Notes: generated by a model from the sequence alone, not told the origin. Positions 35,401 through 50,400 are shown, counted from the first letter of the stretch. The stretch: 64,000 nt of DNA from Scolanthus callimorphus (GCA_033964015.1 CM066925.1:1129199-1193198); one strand, 5' to 3'. Program-made: numbers and translations.

Positions 35401-38400
35401 AGTACAATCAGCTGGTATCTCATCATCCACTATACACCACCCCTCCCCTTATATTTTCACCATATGACACCATTTGACCATTGGTCAACCATTGGTCACT
35501 CGGTTCATAGGGGCCTGCCTGAGAGACATGTATACTTACAGTACAATCAGTTGGTATCTCATCATCCACTATACACCACCCCTCCCCTTATATTTTCACC
35601 AAATGACACCATTTGACCATTGGTCGACCATTGGTCACTCGGTTCATAGGGGCCTGCTTCAGAGCCATGTATACTTACAGTACAATCAGTTGGTATCTCA
35701 TCATCTACTATAGACCACCCCTCTCCTTATATTTTCACCAAATGACACCATTTGACCATTGGTCGACCATTGGTCACTCGGTTCATAGGGGCCTGCCTGA
35801 GAGACATGTATACTTACAGTACAATCAGTTGGTATCTCATCATCCATTATAGACCACCCCTCCCCTTATATTTTCACCAAATGACACCATTTGGCCATTG
35901 GTCGACCATTGGTCACTCGGTTCATAGGGGCCTGCTTAAGAGCCATGTATACTTACAGTACAATCAGTTGGTATCTCATCATCCACTATAGACCACCCCT
36001 CCCCTTATATTTTCACCAAATGACACCATTTGACCATTGGTCGACCGTTGGTCACTCGGTTCATAGGGGCCTGCTTAAGAGCCATTTATACTTACAGTAC
36101 AATCAGTTGGTATCTCATCATCCACTATACACCACCCCTCCCCTTATATTTTCACCAAATGACACCATTTGACCATTGGTCGACCATTGGTCAATCAGTT
36201 CATAGGGGCCTGCTTAAGAGCCATGTATACTTACAGTACAATCAGTTGGTATCTCAACATCCACTATACACCACCCCTCCCCTTATATTTTCACCAAATG
36301 ACACCATTTGACCATTGGTCGGCCATTGGTCCCTCGGTTCATAGGGGCCTGTTTGAGAGCCATGTATACTTACAGTACAATCAGTTGGTATCTCATCATC
36401 CACTATAGACCACCCCTCCCCTTATATTTTCACCAAATGACACCATTTGACCATTGGTCGACCATTGGTCACTCGGTTCATAGGGGCCTGCTTGAGAGCC
36501 ATGTATACTTACAGTGCAATCAGTTGGTATCTCATCATCCACTATAGACCACCCCTCCCCTTATATTTTCACCAAATGACACCATTTGACCATTGGTCGA
36601 CCATTGGTCACTCGGTTCATAGGGGCCTGCCTGAGAGACATGTATACTTACAGTACAATCAGTTGGTATCTCATCATCCACTATACACCACCCCTCCCCT
36701 TATATTTTCACCAAATGACACCATTTGACCATTGGTCGACCATTGGTCAATCGGTTCATAGGGGCCTGCTTAAGAGCCATGTATACTAAAAGTACAATCA
36801 GTTGGTATCTCATCATCCACTATACACCACCCCTCCCCTTATATTTTCACCAAATGACACCATTTGACCATTGGTCAATCAGTTCATAGGGGCCTGCTTA
36901 AGAGCCATGTATACTTACAGTACAATCAGTTGGTATCTCAACATCCACTATACACCACCCCTCCCCTTATATTTTCACCAAATGACACCATTTGACCATT
37001 GGTCGGCCATTGGTCCCTCGGTTCATAGGGGCCTGCTTGAGAGCCATGTATACTTACAGTACAATCAGTTGGTATCTCATCATCCACTATAGACCACCCC
37101 TCCCCTTATATTTTCACCAAATGACACCATTTGACCATTGGTCGACCAATGGTCACTCGGTTCATATGGGCCTGCTTGAGAGCCATGTATACTTACAGTA
37201 CAATCAGTTGGTATCTCATCATCCACTATAGACCACCCCTCCCCTTATATTTTCACCAAATGACACCATTTGACCATTGGTCGACCATTGGTCACTCGGT
37301 TCATAGGGGCCTGCCTGAGAGACATGTATACTTACAGTACAATCAGTTGGTATCTCATCATCCACTATACACCACCCCTCCCCTTATATTTTCACCAAAT
37401 GACACCATTTGACCATTGGTCGACCATTGGTCACTCGGTTCATAGGGGCCTGCCTGAGAGACATGTATACTTACAGTACAATCAGTTGGTATCTCATCAT
37501 CCACTATACACCACCCCTCCCCTTATATTTTCACCAAATGACACCATTTGACCATTGGTCGACCATTGGTCACTCGGTTCATAGGGGCCTGCTTAAGAGA
37601 CATGTATACTTACAGTACAATCAGTTGGTATCTCATCATCCACTATAGACCACCCCTCCCCTTATATTTTTCACCAAATGACACCATTTGACCATTGGTC
37701 GACCATTGGTCACTCGGTTCATAGGGGCCTGCTTGAGAGCCATGTATACTTACAGTACAATCAGCTGGTATCTCATCATCCACTATACACCACCCCTCTC
37801 CTTATATTTTCACCATATGACACCATTTGACCATTGGTCGACCATTGGTCACTCGGTTCATAGGGGCCTGCTTGAGAGCCATGTATACTTACAGTACACT
37901 CAGCTGGTATCTCATCATCCACTATACACCACCCCTCCCCTTATATTTTCACCAAATGACCATTTGACCATTGGTCGACCATTGGTCACTCGGTTCATAG
38001 GGGCCTGCTTAAGAGCCATGTATACTTACAGTACAATCAGTTGGTATCTCATCATCCACTATAGACCACCCCTCCCTTATATTTTCACCAAATGACACCA
38101 TTTGACCATTGGTCGACCATTGGTCACTCGGTTCATAGGGCCCTGCTTGAGAGCCATGTATACTTACAGTACAATCAGTTGGTATCTCATCATCCACTAT
38201 AGACCACCCCTCCCCTTATGACCATTTGACCCCTCATGCTATTTACATCCATTGATGAATTTCCTCGTTCTCAAAACGTGCCATGTAACTTGAAGCTGAG
38301 ATTTGTACTTAATGTGATAGGCACATCCCTCTTCCCAATGTAGCTGGCTCATTATAGATGAATAATGTGAGTTTGACCATTGGTCATATGGCAAGGCTTA

Positions 38401-41400
38401 TAGTCATTTCAATTTGACCATTGGTCACTTAGGCACAGTATTGGACATGTCTCAGTTCAATTTAACAAGACGATGCCAATTACGGCCTAGAATAGCAGGT
38501 TTTCCCTCAACAGCTGCAACTATCAAAGGCATTTGATAGTTTTGATTTTCCCAGTTCTAGATCGTGATTAACACTAGAGAGAACTCGCCTGATAATCCCA
38601 GTTCTAGATCGTGATTAACAGTAGAGAGAACTGGCCTGATAATCCCAGTTCTAGATCGTGATTGACGCTAGAGAGAACTGACCTGATAATCCCAGTTCTA
38701 GATCGCGATTAACACTAGAGAGAACTGGCCTGATAATCCCAGTTCTAGATCGTGATTAACACTTGAGAGAACTGGCCTGATAATCCCAGTTCGAGATCGT
38801 GATTAACACTAGTGAGAACTGGCCTGATAATCCCAGTTCTAGATCGTGATTAACACTAGAGAGAACTGGCCTGATAATCCCAGTTCTAGATCGTGATTGA
38901 CGCTAGAGAGAACTGGCCTGATAGTCCCAGTTCTAGATCGTGATTTACACTAGAGAGAACTGGCCTGATAATACTAGTTCTAGATCGTGATGGACACTAG
39001 AGAGAACTGGCCTGATAATCCCAGTTCTACATCGTGATTAACACTGGAAAAAAACTGGCCTGATAATCCCAGTTCTAGATCGTGATTAACACTAGTGAGA
39101 CCTTTCCATTTTGTTTAGGTTGGAGTCGGCGATCCCGTTGCTCTTGCGAGAAATCAACACACTCCAAGCTGAAGAGGGCGTCAGTATTGCATTTCCGGAC
39201 GAAGGCGCGTACAAAAGGTTTAACACGATGTTCAAAGCCTTCCCTTATATAACGTGCATTAAGATACGAGATGGTGATAAGAGAAAGGTCAAGGTCAAGG
39301 AAGGTGAGCTTAGCACGTAGTATAAGCTTTATTAACAATTTTTTCAACAAAAACAAACCTTTTGTTTTCACATAGTATAGTAGATATTCCCCAAACGCCA
39401 TTGTCAACAACAAAAAGCGAACCCACCCACTTCCCAGTCCCGTTTACCCCCAATCCCACACGCATACAGGACACAGAAAAAGCAATAGCCACACCCTGTA
39501 CTATAGTAGCCATACCCTGTACTATAGAAGCCACACCCTGCACTATAATAGCCAGACCCTGTACTATAGTAGCTACGCCCTGTACTATAGTAGCCACACC
39601 CTGTACTATAGTAGCCACACCCTGTACTATAGTAGCTACACCCTGTACTATAGTAGCTACACCCTGTACTATAGTAGCCACACCCTGTACTATAGTAGCC
39701 ACACCCTGTACTATAGTAGCTACACCCTGTACTATAGTAGCTACACCCTGTACTTTAGTAGCCACACCCTGTACTATAGTAGCCACACCCTGTACTATAG
39801 TAGCTACACCCTGTACTATAGTAGCTACGCCCTGCACTATAGTGTTTCCTTAATTCATTGTAGGTTTTAAAAAAAAATAATTCGAGCCTGATAAATAAAA
39901 TAATTAAATTTTGCATACAGATTTGGGTTTACTAAAAAGGAATTAATATGTGGTTGTTGGTCTCTTAATTTGCAGAAAGATATATCGGATTTTGCAACAA
40001 TTATAATGTGATTTAGTATGATGAAATCCTCATTGTTTTGCTTTGGCACACCCAAAATAATAATGGAATAAACCTTCTAGACGTGACCAAAAAGATTATA
40101 CAAAGATTGTGCTTAGCACGTGACTTACACGTGGTCTATATGCATACGATACTCTGCGCGTGATATTGTGGTCGACCCCTGTGTACATGTGTTATTTACC
40201 TGCTATGAGGTACAGATCGTGAAATATCGTGGTATATCAATTCCAGGTATGGCGTTCATCATTGCGTCATAGGCAGGCTGCCATTCAGAAAATACCACAC
40301 TATTCTTTGCGGGGGCGGGTTGATCATCTTCTGAGCGTTTTCTAATAAATTCTGTACCTAGACCGTCATACCGGAAAAGATGTAAACGGGTGCTGAAGTT
40401 GAAAAGGACCACATGATGAAATGGACTCACGTACGGCAAAAATAGCTTGGCGGCTTGTCCATATCACTTCTGGAAATCGCATTTCCACATTTTTGGCATA
40501 ACTTGTTGCTTCTTTGGCGTCTTGGAAAAAAGTGACGACAAATATCATACTTTATATAATTTATCCTTGCCTCTTTCTCTCCTCCTCAACTCCTCCTTCT
40601 TGTCAACTCCTCCACAAATATTGTACTTGTACTTGGTCCCGTGCCACTTGTAATATCACCATTGTATCTACTACTTGTTTTTGTTTCAGGTAATCCAAGG
40701 GGCCATCATGTGATCATCGTCGACGATCTCGTAATGACGGGAGGGACCCTTCTTGAGTGCGCAAAGGTGTGTGTTAAAATGTTCTGACTATTACCAGTTC
40801 CATTCAAATAATAATTTAAGTGTCTGAGATTAAAATCGAGCAAAGTGCGGACACAACCGAAATTCTAACATACCCTGAAAAAGTGTCCATAAGATTGCTT
40901 GGGTGATACAAATAACATGAGGCGGCTTTTTTTCCAAAATAATAGAGTTGGAGAATTATTCGAGAAATTCGATTCCGCTGCGGTGCGACCGAAAAACACC
41001 CTCCAAACAGTGGAGAAAAAGATCTCGTATTTGTTGGTTTCGAATCGCACTGCCAGGAAACTTCACGGGTAACAAATACAGTGGTTATTTATTAGAATTA
41101 AGTTAAATTTCTGGATAAATCTTAACCTTTTGATCATGACCGATGGAAAAAATAGTCAACTACAGCAAAAAAAATGTCAAAATGCCTCTGAAAAAATATT
41201 TCGCTCACACAAAAAGACCACCCCTCCCCCCAAAAAAAATCAAATGGTTGGTCCCTAAGTATATTTTCACTGAGAGCGGAACTGCTCACTTTTGTACCGA
41301 GAAGCGTGTAAAGATCGAGAGGCAGTTGTCAAAACAGATATGCTGTGGACCGAAACAAAACACGGGCCGAGACTAACCAGTGACCCAAAGGTCAAGCTTA

Positions 41401-44400
41401 ATCAAACTACAGTAATGCATTTCAGTTTTTTAATAAAATGCACCGTATTCGAGGAATACTAGTTTGTATTTGTATCTGTGAGGAAAAACCAATAGCTACA
41501 GATTTCTAAGCGCTCGGATTAGCCTGTTCCGTTCCTGTAGATCAAATTAAAACCTCGAATATAAACAGATGCAACATATTTCGTTCTTGCATCATATAAT
41601 CAACAAGAGGTTTCACTGATTCCCTTCTTTATAAACGACTAGACGCCCAGTCAAGCAAAATGCGGATTTGAGCATCAAAATCTAGGGATCGATGGATAAA
41701 TTAAGGAGCCAGATAGACTGAAACATTAGGCATAGAGATGATGTAAACAACAAAAGCTTCCCGGCCACATAAGCTTATAGACGTTCGTTCGAGTTGGGAA
41801 AGCGAGATGCATCGTTTTCATTGGCTCACCAGCCCACGTGACTGTGTTGCGATACTTAGCCCTACTTGAACCTGCTCCGTGCGTCCAAAAGCAGAAAAAA
41901 AAAAACAGCCGAATTCACAGGAAGCCCGAGTAATAATGCATTTCGATTTTAAAATAAAACAATACAATAGAAAAAAACTAGTTTTTATTTTTTCGTCGAG
42001 GGCACGGTAACGAATTCTGCATTCTGATTGGCTCTCAGAGTGCGCGCGCGGGGGCGATATTTTTGCGTTTCGCAACCTAATCGTGACAATCGCGCAATAT
42101 CGATGTCACGCGTTGTCTGTATGCTGAGTCGATTCAGGGGTTGTTAGACACCCAGCCTCTCTTTCATGTCGGCAGCCATCGAAAGGTTTTGATAACGACG
42201 CAGCGATATCCTCGAACGTTTTGGCGTCCTACAGAGCCGGGATAAGCTTCCAAATACTCTCTTCTAGGACTGAGGCTTATGCGATCAATGTGTACTGTTA
42301 GACTAGACGAACTTTCGGAAAATCGTACTTCATGAGGCATTTTTTAGTAAAAGCTGGCAACAAGTGCCATCTTATGCAAAATTTAACGCTGAATCCGAAT
42401 TTTTTTGTTGCCAACGCCGATTTTGCATTTTAAGAGGTGAAATGACGTCATGATTGACAGCTGTCACACAAACCTCTACAATGAATTTTTCGCTGATTTG
42501 TCTTTTCAATTTTAACGGCCAGTGAAATTCAAATGGATAAAGTGGCAATGCGGTTTTCAAAAAAAATGTATCTATATTATTGGATAGGGTGCTTGATGGG
42601 CGTAGAACGCCATCCAAAATGGCGGATCCAAGATGGCCGCCGTGCCGCCATTTTGGATATCTGGCGATTGTTTGACGCCATCTCGTTCAAAGGCTAAACT
42701 TAAAAAAAAAATAAAGACAAAAACTTAAACGATTTTGCAATACATAAAAAATAGCAACGGACGATTATGGTGGAAAGAGAATACTATATAGGCAAATATA
42801 TGATTGTCGTTAGGTGAATTTAGGTAGGAAGCGCAATCCACAAAGTTAGTCGTTCCTACTGTAAACGTTCTCACTTTGACTATTGATTTCAAAGCCTATC
42901 ACTGAGTCAAATACATCTACGACTATTGTTTTAAATGCATGCAGAATATTCCTCTTACACGCACAGGAATAATAATAATAACAAAAAAGCAAGGATAAAG
43001 GGGGAAAATCACTCTGACAATTTAGGGGTTGCTCCATCCCTTTCCGTATTTTTTATAGCCTGGTGGTGGCAACTTTGAACGTATAATCAAAAGTGGCGAA
43101 TGTAAGACTTTAATTCGTCCTGGGAGTAGTTCCTCTCTATGCCTGAAAGCCTTCTCCTATTCCAACCCCTTTCTTGTCTGAGGTTTCCTTTTGAGGTTTC
43201 CTGCCGGTCCTGAGGTCTCCGCAATTTTCGATTATGCCACGGGGGCAGCAGATTGCATGATCGTTGTGAACGAACTCTTGATATAAGAACTTCAAAGGCA
43301 CAGTTTTGTTGCCGGGGCCAAGGATGATCATCGAAAAATGGGGATATCGTTTAGATCATTAAATCAAGCGGCGGTGAATGTAATTCACCTTTTTTATATT
43401 GATTTGCCTTTTATATATTTAATATGGCTTCATTCGACCAGCAGCACTGCATTTCAGACTGTGATAACTTGAATTCATTGTCAGCTGTTTATTTCCATGC
43501 CTTTTTTGACTACCAGACTGATAGTTTCTAAAAATCAAATTTGACGATATGGCAGCCACCTTGGATACGCCATTTTGATTATCACAGCAGCGCCATATCC
43601 GAATAATACGACACTTTTCGTATAGAACATTCTAAACTATCCTGTTCAAGTTAAATATTCGTTCGAATTTGAAATATAGCGAAAAACTATTTTAAGGGAT
43701 TCGCGAACAGCTGTCAATCATGATGACGTCATTTTCACCCATTAAAACGCAAAATCAGGGATGGCAACAAGAAAATTCGGATTCAGCGTGAAAAATTACA
43801 TAAGAAAACTCTTGTTGCCAGCTTTTACTAAAAAATGCCTCATGCGCCTTAAATATTGCACTTTTCTGATATTTCGTCTAGTCTATGTTTCAAGTAGCTG
43901 GGCTACACACCAGAATAAAGTGAAGGAGTTTTTCATTTGCAGTGAGTACAGTAAACAGTTGCTGCTGTATAAAATGTTGATATTCTTGAACTGTTTCGTT
44001 AAGCCTTCTACTGTCATGCCTGCTCTATTTTCTTTCCGAATTAAGTTACATTCTCATCCCCCTGGTTTTATTCGACGGCAACTTAATACTCTCTTTCAAA
44101 CGAAACGCACTCCACTAATCTGTGATTATTTCTAGTCCTATCTCTGACCTACAGCGGCGGACACTAAAGTATCGTAAACACCCCGTTCCCCTTCCAATGT
44201 TGGAGCATGCCAATTTGAATTAACGCTGCGCGCACCAAACAACATTGAACAGGGGAGCGGGGAACAGCCTGGATAGCCAAGTGTTTACTTATTTTTGTCC
44301 CCCATTGTAGGTCACGCGCGCGCTTGTGTTCATCGAAAAAAAAATCAAATTTTGAGTTGGAAAAAGAGTTATCTACCGGCTAGTTTGTATTTGTATACTA

Positions 44401-47400
44401 GTTTGTATTTGTGTATGTGTGAAAAAAGGAAAACCAGTAGCTACAGATTTCTCAACGCTCGAATAAGCCTGCGTATCCAAGCGCTCCTTAACCTAAAATA
44501 GGCAACAACATTGATTGTTGCATCATATAATCGACAAGAGATTTTCAAGGGGCTTTTTATGGAATATTCGTTGGGGTTGGGAGAGCAAGAAGATGTAATT
44601 CCCCGTGAATTTCACGAGAAGGGTTCACTTTCATGTTGTAGCGCTTTCATTGGCTCGCCAGCAGACGATACTTGAACCCGCGTCTGCTGACCGAAAGCAG
44701 AAAAAAAAAGAACCGAATTTCTGACTCGGCCCTTCCCCACGGGAAGCCCGAGTAATAGGCACTTTTATGGAGTTTCAACGATCAGACTCTCGTCATGAAA
44801 CACAAGAGGTTGATCTGGGGGATTTTTTTTGGCTGGCTCTTTCTTCTAGTTAATTTATCCAATTAATTGAATCTGTGTTAAACAATATGAACTAAACAAA
44901 ATGTACAAAAACGTAGAGACGGTTTTTGAGAAACACCTTTAAAGTGCCACTAGAACCTAATTTGTCACTTACCTGAAATTCCATAAAATTCGGAACACAA
45001 GTTCTAGGCATCATGATCTTTAACACTACTCCATTGTTTTGCCAGAGGTTGGAAGGAAAATAGCGTATTTTCACCCAAACTTCGACTCTAATGAGGTATC
45101 CTTTTTCCTCATATTCATACTTCCAAGGGTGATCTCAGCCCAGCACACACAGGGAGCACGAACTGCAGTTCTTAATTGCGTTTTCCCCCTATTTTTTAAG
45201 GGCAGCTCTCCAAAAAATAAGTCGTGCTGTTCTAGTCGACGCATTTTGTACCAGTTTTAGAATTATTTTAATAGACTTTGTATACACTCTTTTTTTATAA
45301 GAACGTCTAATTTTCAGTTGAAGCTGGGCCGTTCTTACGGATGTTCTTACATTTCAGTGACGTCGGAACCTGAAATATGATAGATCTTATAGAAGGATAC
45401 ATACCAAAAAAATTACAATATTGAAGGTCGTTATTGTTAACACATTTGATTCTGGATTTTAGAGCGCATCACTGAAAATAAATCTATTTTGCTCCTATTT
45501 GAGGCTCAGGCATGTTCTTAGCATGTTCTTAAAATTTGGGTAAATTTCAGGCTGAACGTTCTTATAAAAAAGGTTCTTATAAAAAAAAAGAGTGTATGCA
45601 ATTCAAAATCTATCAATCAATTTTGCTCGATTGAAGTTAACGACATTTGCAAAGGCCAAACCGAACGCCTGCTCAATTGAAGATTTTTAAGACGCCCCCA
45701 AAAAAATTCAAATTCCCTGTTGGTCGTGCTTCTCTAGCTCACGGTCTGTTGGTTTGACTGTTAGCTGCATCTTTCATGCAAATTTGGATCCTTCAACATA
45801 CGTGCGCGTCGTCCCAGTACCACCTTTTTGGTCGTCAAGCGCCGTTGTTTGGTGGTCACTCATGCAAGACATCCAATTGTATTCAGTGCTTCAACGATAA
45901 AATCCCAAAGCAACATTTATTGAATTAGGTGTATACCAAGCTTTAGTAAAACCTCACTTTGACAACTGTGATATTGTTTGGGGTAGCCGTGGGGTAACTC
46001 CCCGGTAACTCTACAAGACAAACTGCAGAAATTGCAGAACAGAGCAACCCGGCCGTGTTTTGACATTCTCGGACTATGATGCTAATGTGCTAATGCAAAT
46101 GAAATGTTTGAGATTTAAGGGTGGAAAAATCTTACCCGTCGGCAACAAATTCTACCAAAGCTACCATGGTCTTTAAATGTCTCCAAGAGATTTAAAGCTC
46201 CAGAATATCTTTACTACAAAACAGCTTTAGCTACAGTACAGTGGGGCCATTTCATGGAACAATCTCCCTCGTCGTATCAGGAGCAATGAGTCTTTGTATG
46301 CATTTTTAAAAACGCGCAATTAATGATTTCTTATGACACACGGCATTCACGGAAAGCAGCTTTTGTAACAATATTTAGTGCAATTTTTACATTCATTGTA
46401 GTGTAAGTATATTTCTTGTATAGGCTGATGAATTGTCCGTGTTAAAATAAAAATTATCGATCTATCTTAACAGTTAGCTGATTATTGTGTGAAATGTAGT
46501 TACTAAACTCTGAATGCGCGCGCGAAAAGAGGAGGAAAACGAAACTGAATACAATGGTACACTATTGTGAAAAACTAAGTCTAAAGAGTTCTAAATTTCT
46601 TCTCTAAGGTTAAGTCCATCAGGGCTCATGGTTCTTAACTTGTCGATCCAAAAACCCATTGTAATTACTGCAGAATGTCCGACCAACATCGCCAAGTGTC
46701 CGAACAATTTTCAGTTATGTTCGGTCAATTTCTAAGCAGAGACAACCAAGAAAAAAAATAATAATGAACAGCTGTCCGATAAAGTTAGAAAATATATTTC
46801 AAGCTCTGAGTTACGACGCGATGTCACAAAAACGCAACCACTGCGCCACGAGTGATCATGAAGAGTAACGAAAAAAAGGAGATTATATGTGTTATTCGAA
46901 CCTGGAGAATCAGTGATGTAAGGGGTCCGTCTTAACTGTGAGGCAAACTTGGTTCTTGCATGAATATTGCGATCAGAAATGTAGACATTTTTCAGTTCCC
47001 CGATGCAAGGTCTCTTGGGAGACCAAATTACAATAGCGGCTGCGCTTGTTCACTGAACCATGTTTCTTTATCCAGAGCTTAGCTGCACTCGAACTACGGG
47101 TTTATTTCCTCGGCGATCATAGTATTACAAAGTAATAACATGGCACACTCGGGAAATTAGGGATTAAATTTCCCCTAGACCCTGGGAACAATTTTTAAAA
47201 GCCTCTCGGGCTGCGCGGCTTTTAAACATTCTTCCTCGGGCCTCGGGGAAATTTAATCCCTAATTTCCCTCGGTGTCATGTTATTACTTATAATAAATAT
47301 GCAGCCCTACCCTGCGAGCAGTGATTTCCTCCTCTCTTAGGCCGGCGGCTTGCCGGCCTAAGAGAGGAGGAAATCACTGCTCGCAGGGTAATGCAGCCCC

Positions 47401-50400
47401 AGACATTTATAATGTTATAACGAGAGCCCTGGCTTTGTGTGATTTTTTTTCTTGCTTTTGATCTCTGCAAGGAATATTTTTTGAAGGATTTGCCTTGCAC
47501 AATTTCTTTTGGGGGGGAATTGTTACCCCCTCTGTAAATTTTATTCTGACGCGAACAGTATCTCACTATGTACTCAATATTTCCATCACATTTGTTTTTC
47601 TGTAGCCAGTTGCGTTCAAATGATATTTGGCGAAATTGCTTAAACTTTGATTAGTTTGCGTTGATGTTCATCAAGGAACATTTAGAAGTTTAGATCGATT
47701 AACGTGGAACGTTTGCCAATTAAAACAGTGATGTCTCTGTTTCGTTGCTATGGAAACTCTGATTCACGTTAAAGTATGCTCCATCACACGTTGATGAAGT
47801 ATAAAGCATGTGCCTGGTCTGTATATATTTATGAGCGGGGAATAAGAAAACATCGAATGCTATGCAGTCTTAGGAGCATTTGTGAAAAATATATGCATAA
47901 CACACATACAGACACAAATGCCATGCCTACTATTCTTAAAGGCAATTAGGTACAGTACCAGTACAGTACCAGGAAAGTTCTGTATGAGATTTTCAAGCCA
48001 TAGTGGACTAGATCGCCTCCTGTGCAGTGTCTATGAGAAACATTGTTCTTGCGAATGTATTGATCCCTCTCTGAAAACCACCTAGGATCGATGACAAAGT
48101 AATGGCGTCGTTTGCGCCAGTCTGCTGAAAATAGCAAGTATTTTGCACATACACGTCTTTAGTGTGCTTGGAAGTCAAAGTATTAGGTCTTGGGAAAACG
48201 TGCCTTGATTTACGAACTCCTTGTTCTCCAAGGAATCCTTGTAACTTCCAAGCTTTACAATCAGGGGCAGACCCACTTGCCGACATGGCAGCGTTGGGAT
48301 CCTGACTGCTTGAGACTTTCGACTGGCCTTTCGGTATTTCCTTTTCTTTCTCTCCATATCTTCTTCTCGATGATACTGCAAACGGCGTATAAAGACAAGT
48401 GAATGCTCCTTCCTGTAAATGTTTTCCTCGTTGCTCTGACGTTGGCTCAGGTCCGTACCAAGAATTTTTAGGGATTTGGTGATTGAGAACCGGTAAAGTG
48501 TACTTGCTGTATTCTGAAGAATATTCGGTGAAGTGCGACCCTCCAAGAAATATCGGTGCCGATCTGTTCTTGATGTAACCGGGGTAACTTAAATTGCCTT
48601 TCGATTCCATTTCAACGCAGTTTTCAGTTCCAAATACAAATCTAGAAGATAATTTCTTGTTTAAAGTTTTTTGTTTTCTGTTTCTAGTGTTATCTGCATA
48701 CAAACGGAATGCCTTGTCATTTGAAGATGCGGTTCCAGTTACTCGACATTCGCTAATGTTTAGTGCCAAATCGCACACTAAACATGGATGACTCGTTGCT
48801 AAGTCTAGAAGTTGAAGTGATTAAATTTTGATGCATTTGGTAATTTAAAAGCTAAACAATGGAGGACAGCGGGTTTCTTTTGTGAAATTGAAATTATCAG
48901 CAGTCCCTTTTAGCTATCTCGCTGATGGGAACTTGAACTTTCATTAATAGAAAATGGTTTTCTGCAGTGAGAAGTCAAGATTTAGTGCGCGTTGATGCAC
49001 CTTTGGTATAATTTTATTCTTCACAAAATACTTTCACCGCTTCGTAAGTGCTTGTAGGTGAATACAGAATGATCTATAGTCTTTATATCATTTACACTAC
49101 CTGCGGTCGAAACTGAAGTATGGTCTAATGAAGTGTGTGAATGTAAAGTATTACCGCTTCGAAACCCAGGGTACCTAATATAATATTTAAGAATTTAAGA
49201 AAATGAATTTTCGTATCAGGAACCGCCCTTATGGCACACATTTGTGTTAAAAATTACTGTGGCTCAGAAATATATGATGTAGAAGAAGCCCTAAGTGTAA
49301 TAACTACAACCAAATGCCAACGCTCAAAAGCACAAATGGGATATTTCATTAAGCACTTTAGCTTAAAGTTGATTCTTTTATTATATAGATATCGATGAGA
49401 TACCTGTGTTTCTCCAGTGTTGAAAAATTGATATGAAAGATATGATATCTTTCACATGTGAAGATATCGCTGTTTGCATGAAACTGGTATTTATTTTACC
49501 TTGTGATTTTATATTTAATTTGTAAACTTTAAATCTTAGCTTGGTAAGTTTATAACATTTTTAAAGAGTTTTTATATCAAATTCATTAAGCGTCAACAAA
49601 CTTTGCTCGTAGTGAGTTTCAGTGCCAGGAAGCGGTTTGCCGGTTTATCGATTCGGTTTTACAATAAAGGCTTTTATTTGTTTTTAAATTTATTTCAATA
49701 TCTATACAATAAACAGAACATTACATGGGCGTTTGGAGATACGAATCGTTTATCTTCTCGTGTTCAATCTCAATCTCTGAGATTGAGTTGAACACTCGAC
49801 GATCAAACTCGTATCTCCGCGCGCCCATGTAATATTCTCTATATCTCCACTCTTGTACTTAGGGGTCGACCATTTGACTTGTAATATCCTCTATATTTCC
49901 ACTCTTGTACTTAGGGGTCGACCATTTGACTTGTAATATCCTCTATATCTCCACTCTTGTACTTCGACCATTTGACTTTTGAGGGGGGGGGGGGAGGGGA
50001 GTCACTTTTTGGGGTGAGAGGCATTTGGCGTGCATTAATTTTATTTGCTGTAGTTGACCATTTTTTTCCTTGAAATAAAAGATGCAGGACCTGGTTTTTC
50101 AAAATAGCCCTCCCCCTCAATAGTCAAAAGGTGGCGCCTTAGTGCTATGCGGCCACAGGCTTATGAACATTCACATTTAGTATAATTACTCATATAATTA
50201 CTCAAGCGATTCCGCGCGCTGATTGGTTGAGATGATCGTCATATCTATACTATTATAATCGGGTTGTCTGCGCAAACGTTTCTGATTGGCTAAATCGTTC
50301 ACACTCACTCCGCTTAGGCCTGCCGCTGTGGCGCCAAAAGAACTTCACAAACTGCAGAGAAGGTGGAAATCTCGACAGTGAGTGTGTTTGGTTGAAAAAG

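Noticed and set aside
39310..39853. QGVATIV and ATPCTIV repeat proteins
   Set aside because: They are products of a 21-bp minisatellite inside an intron.
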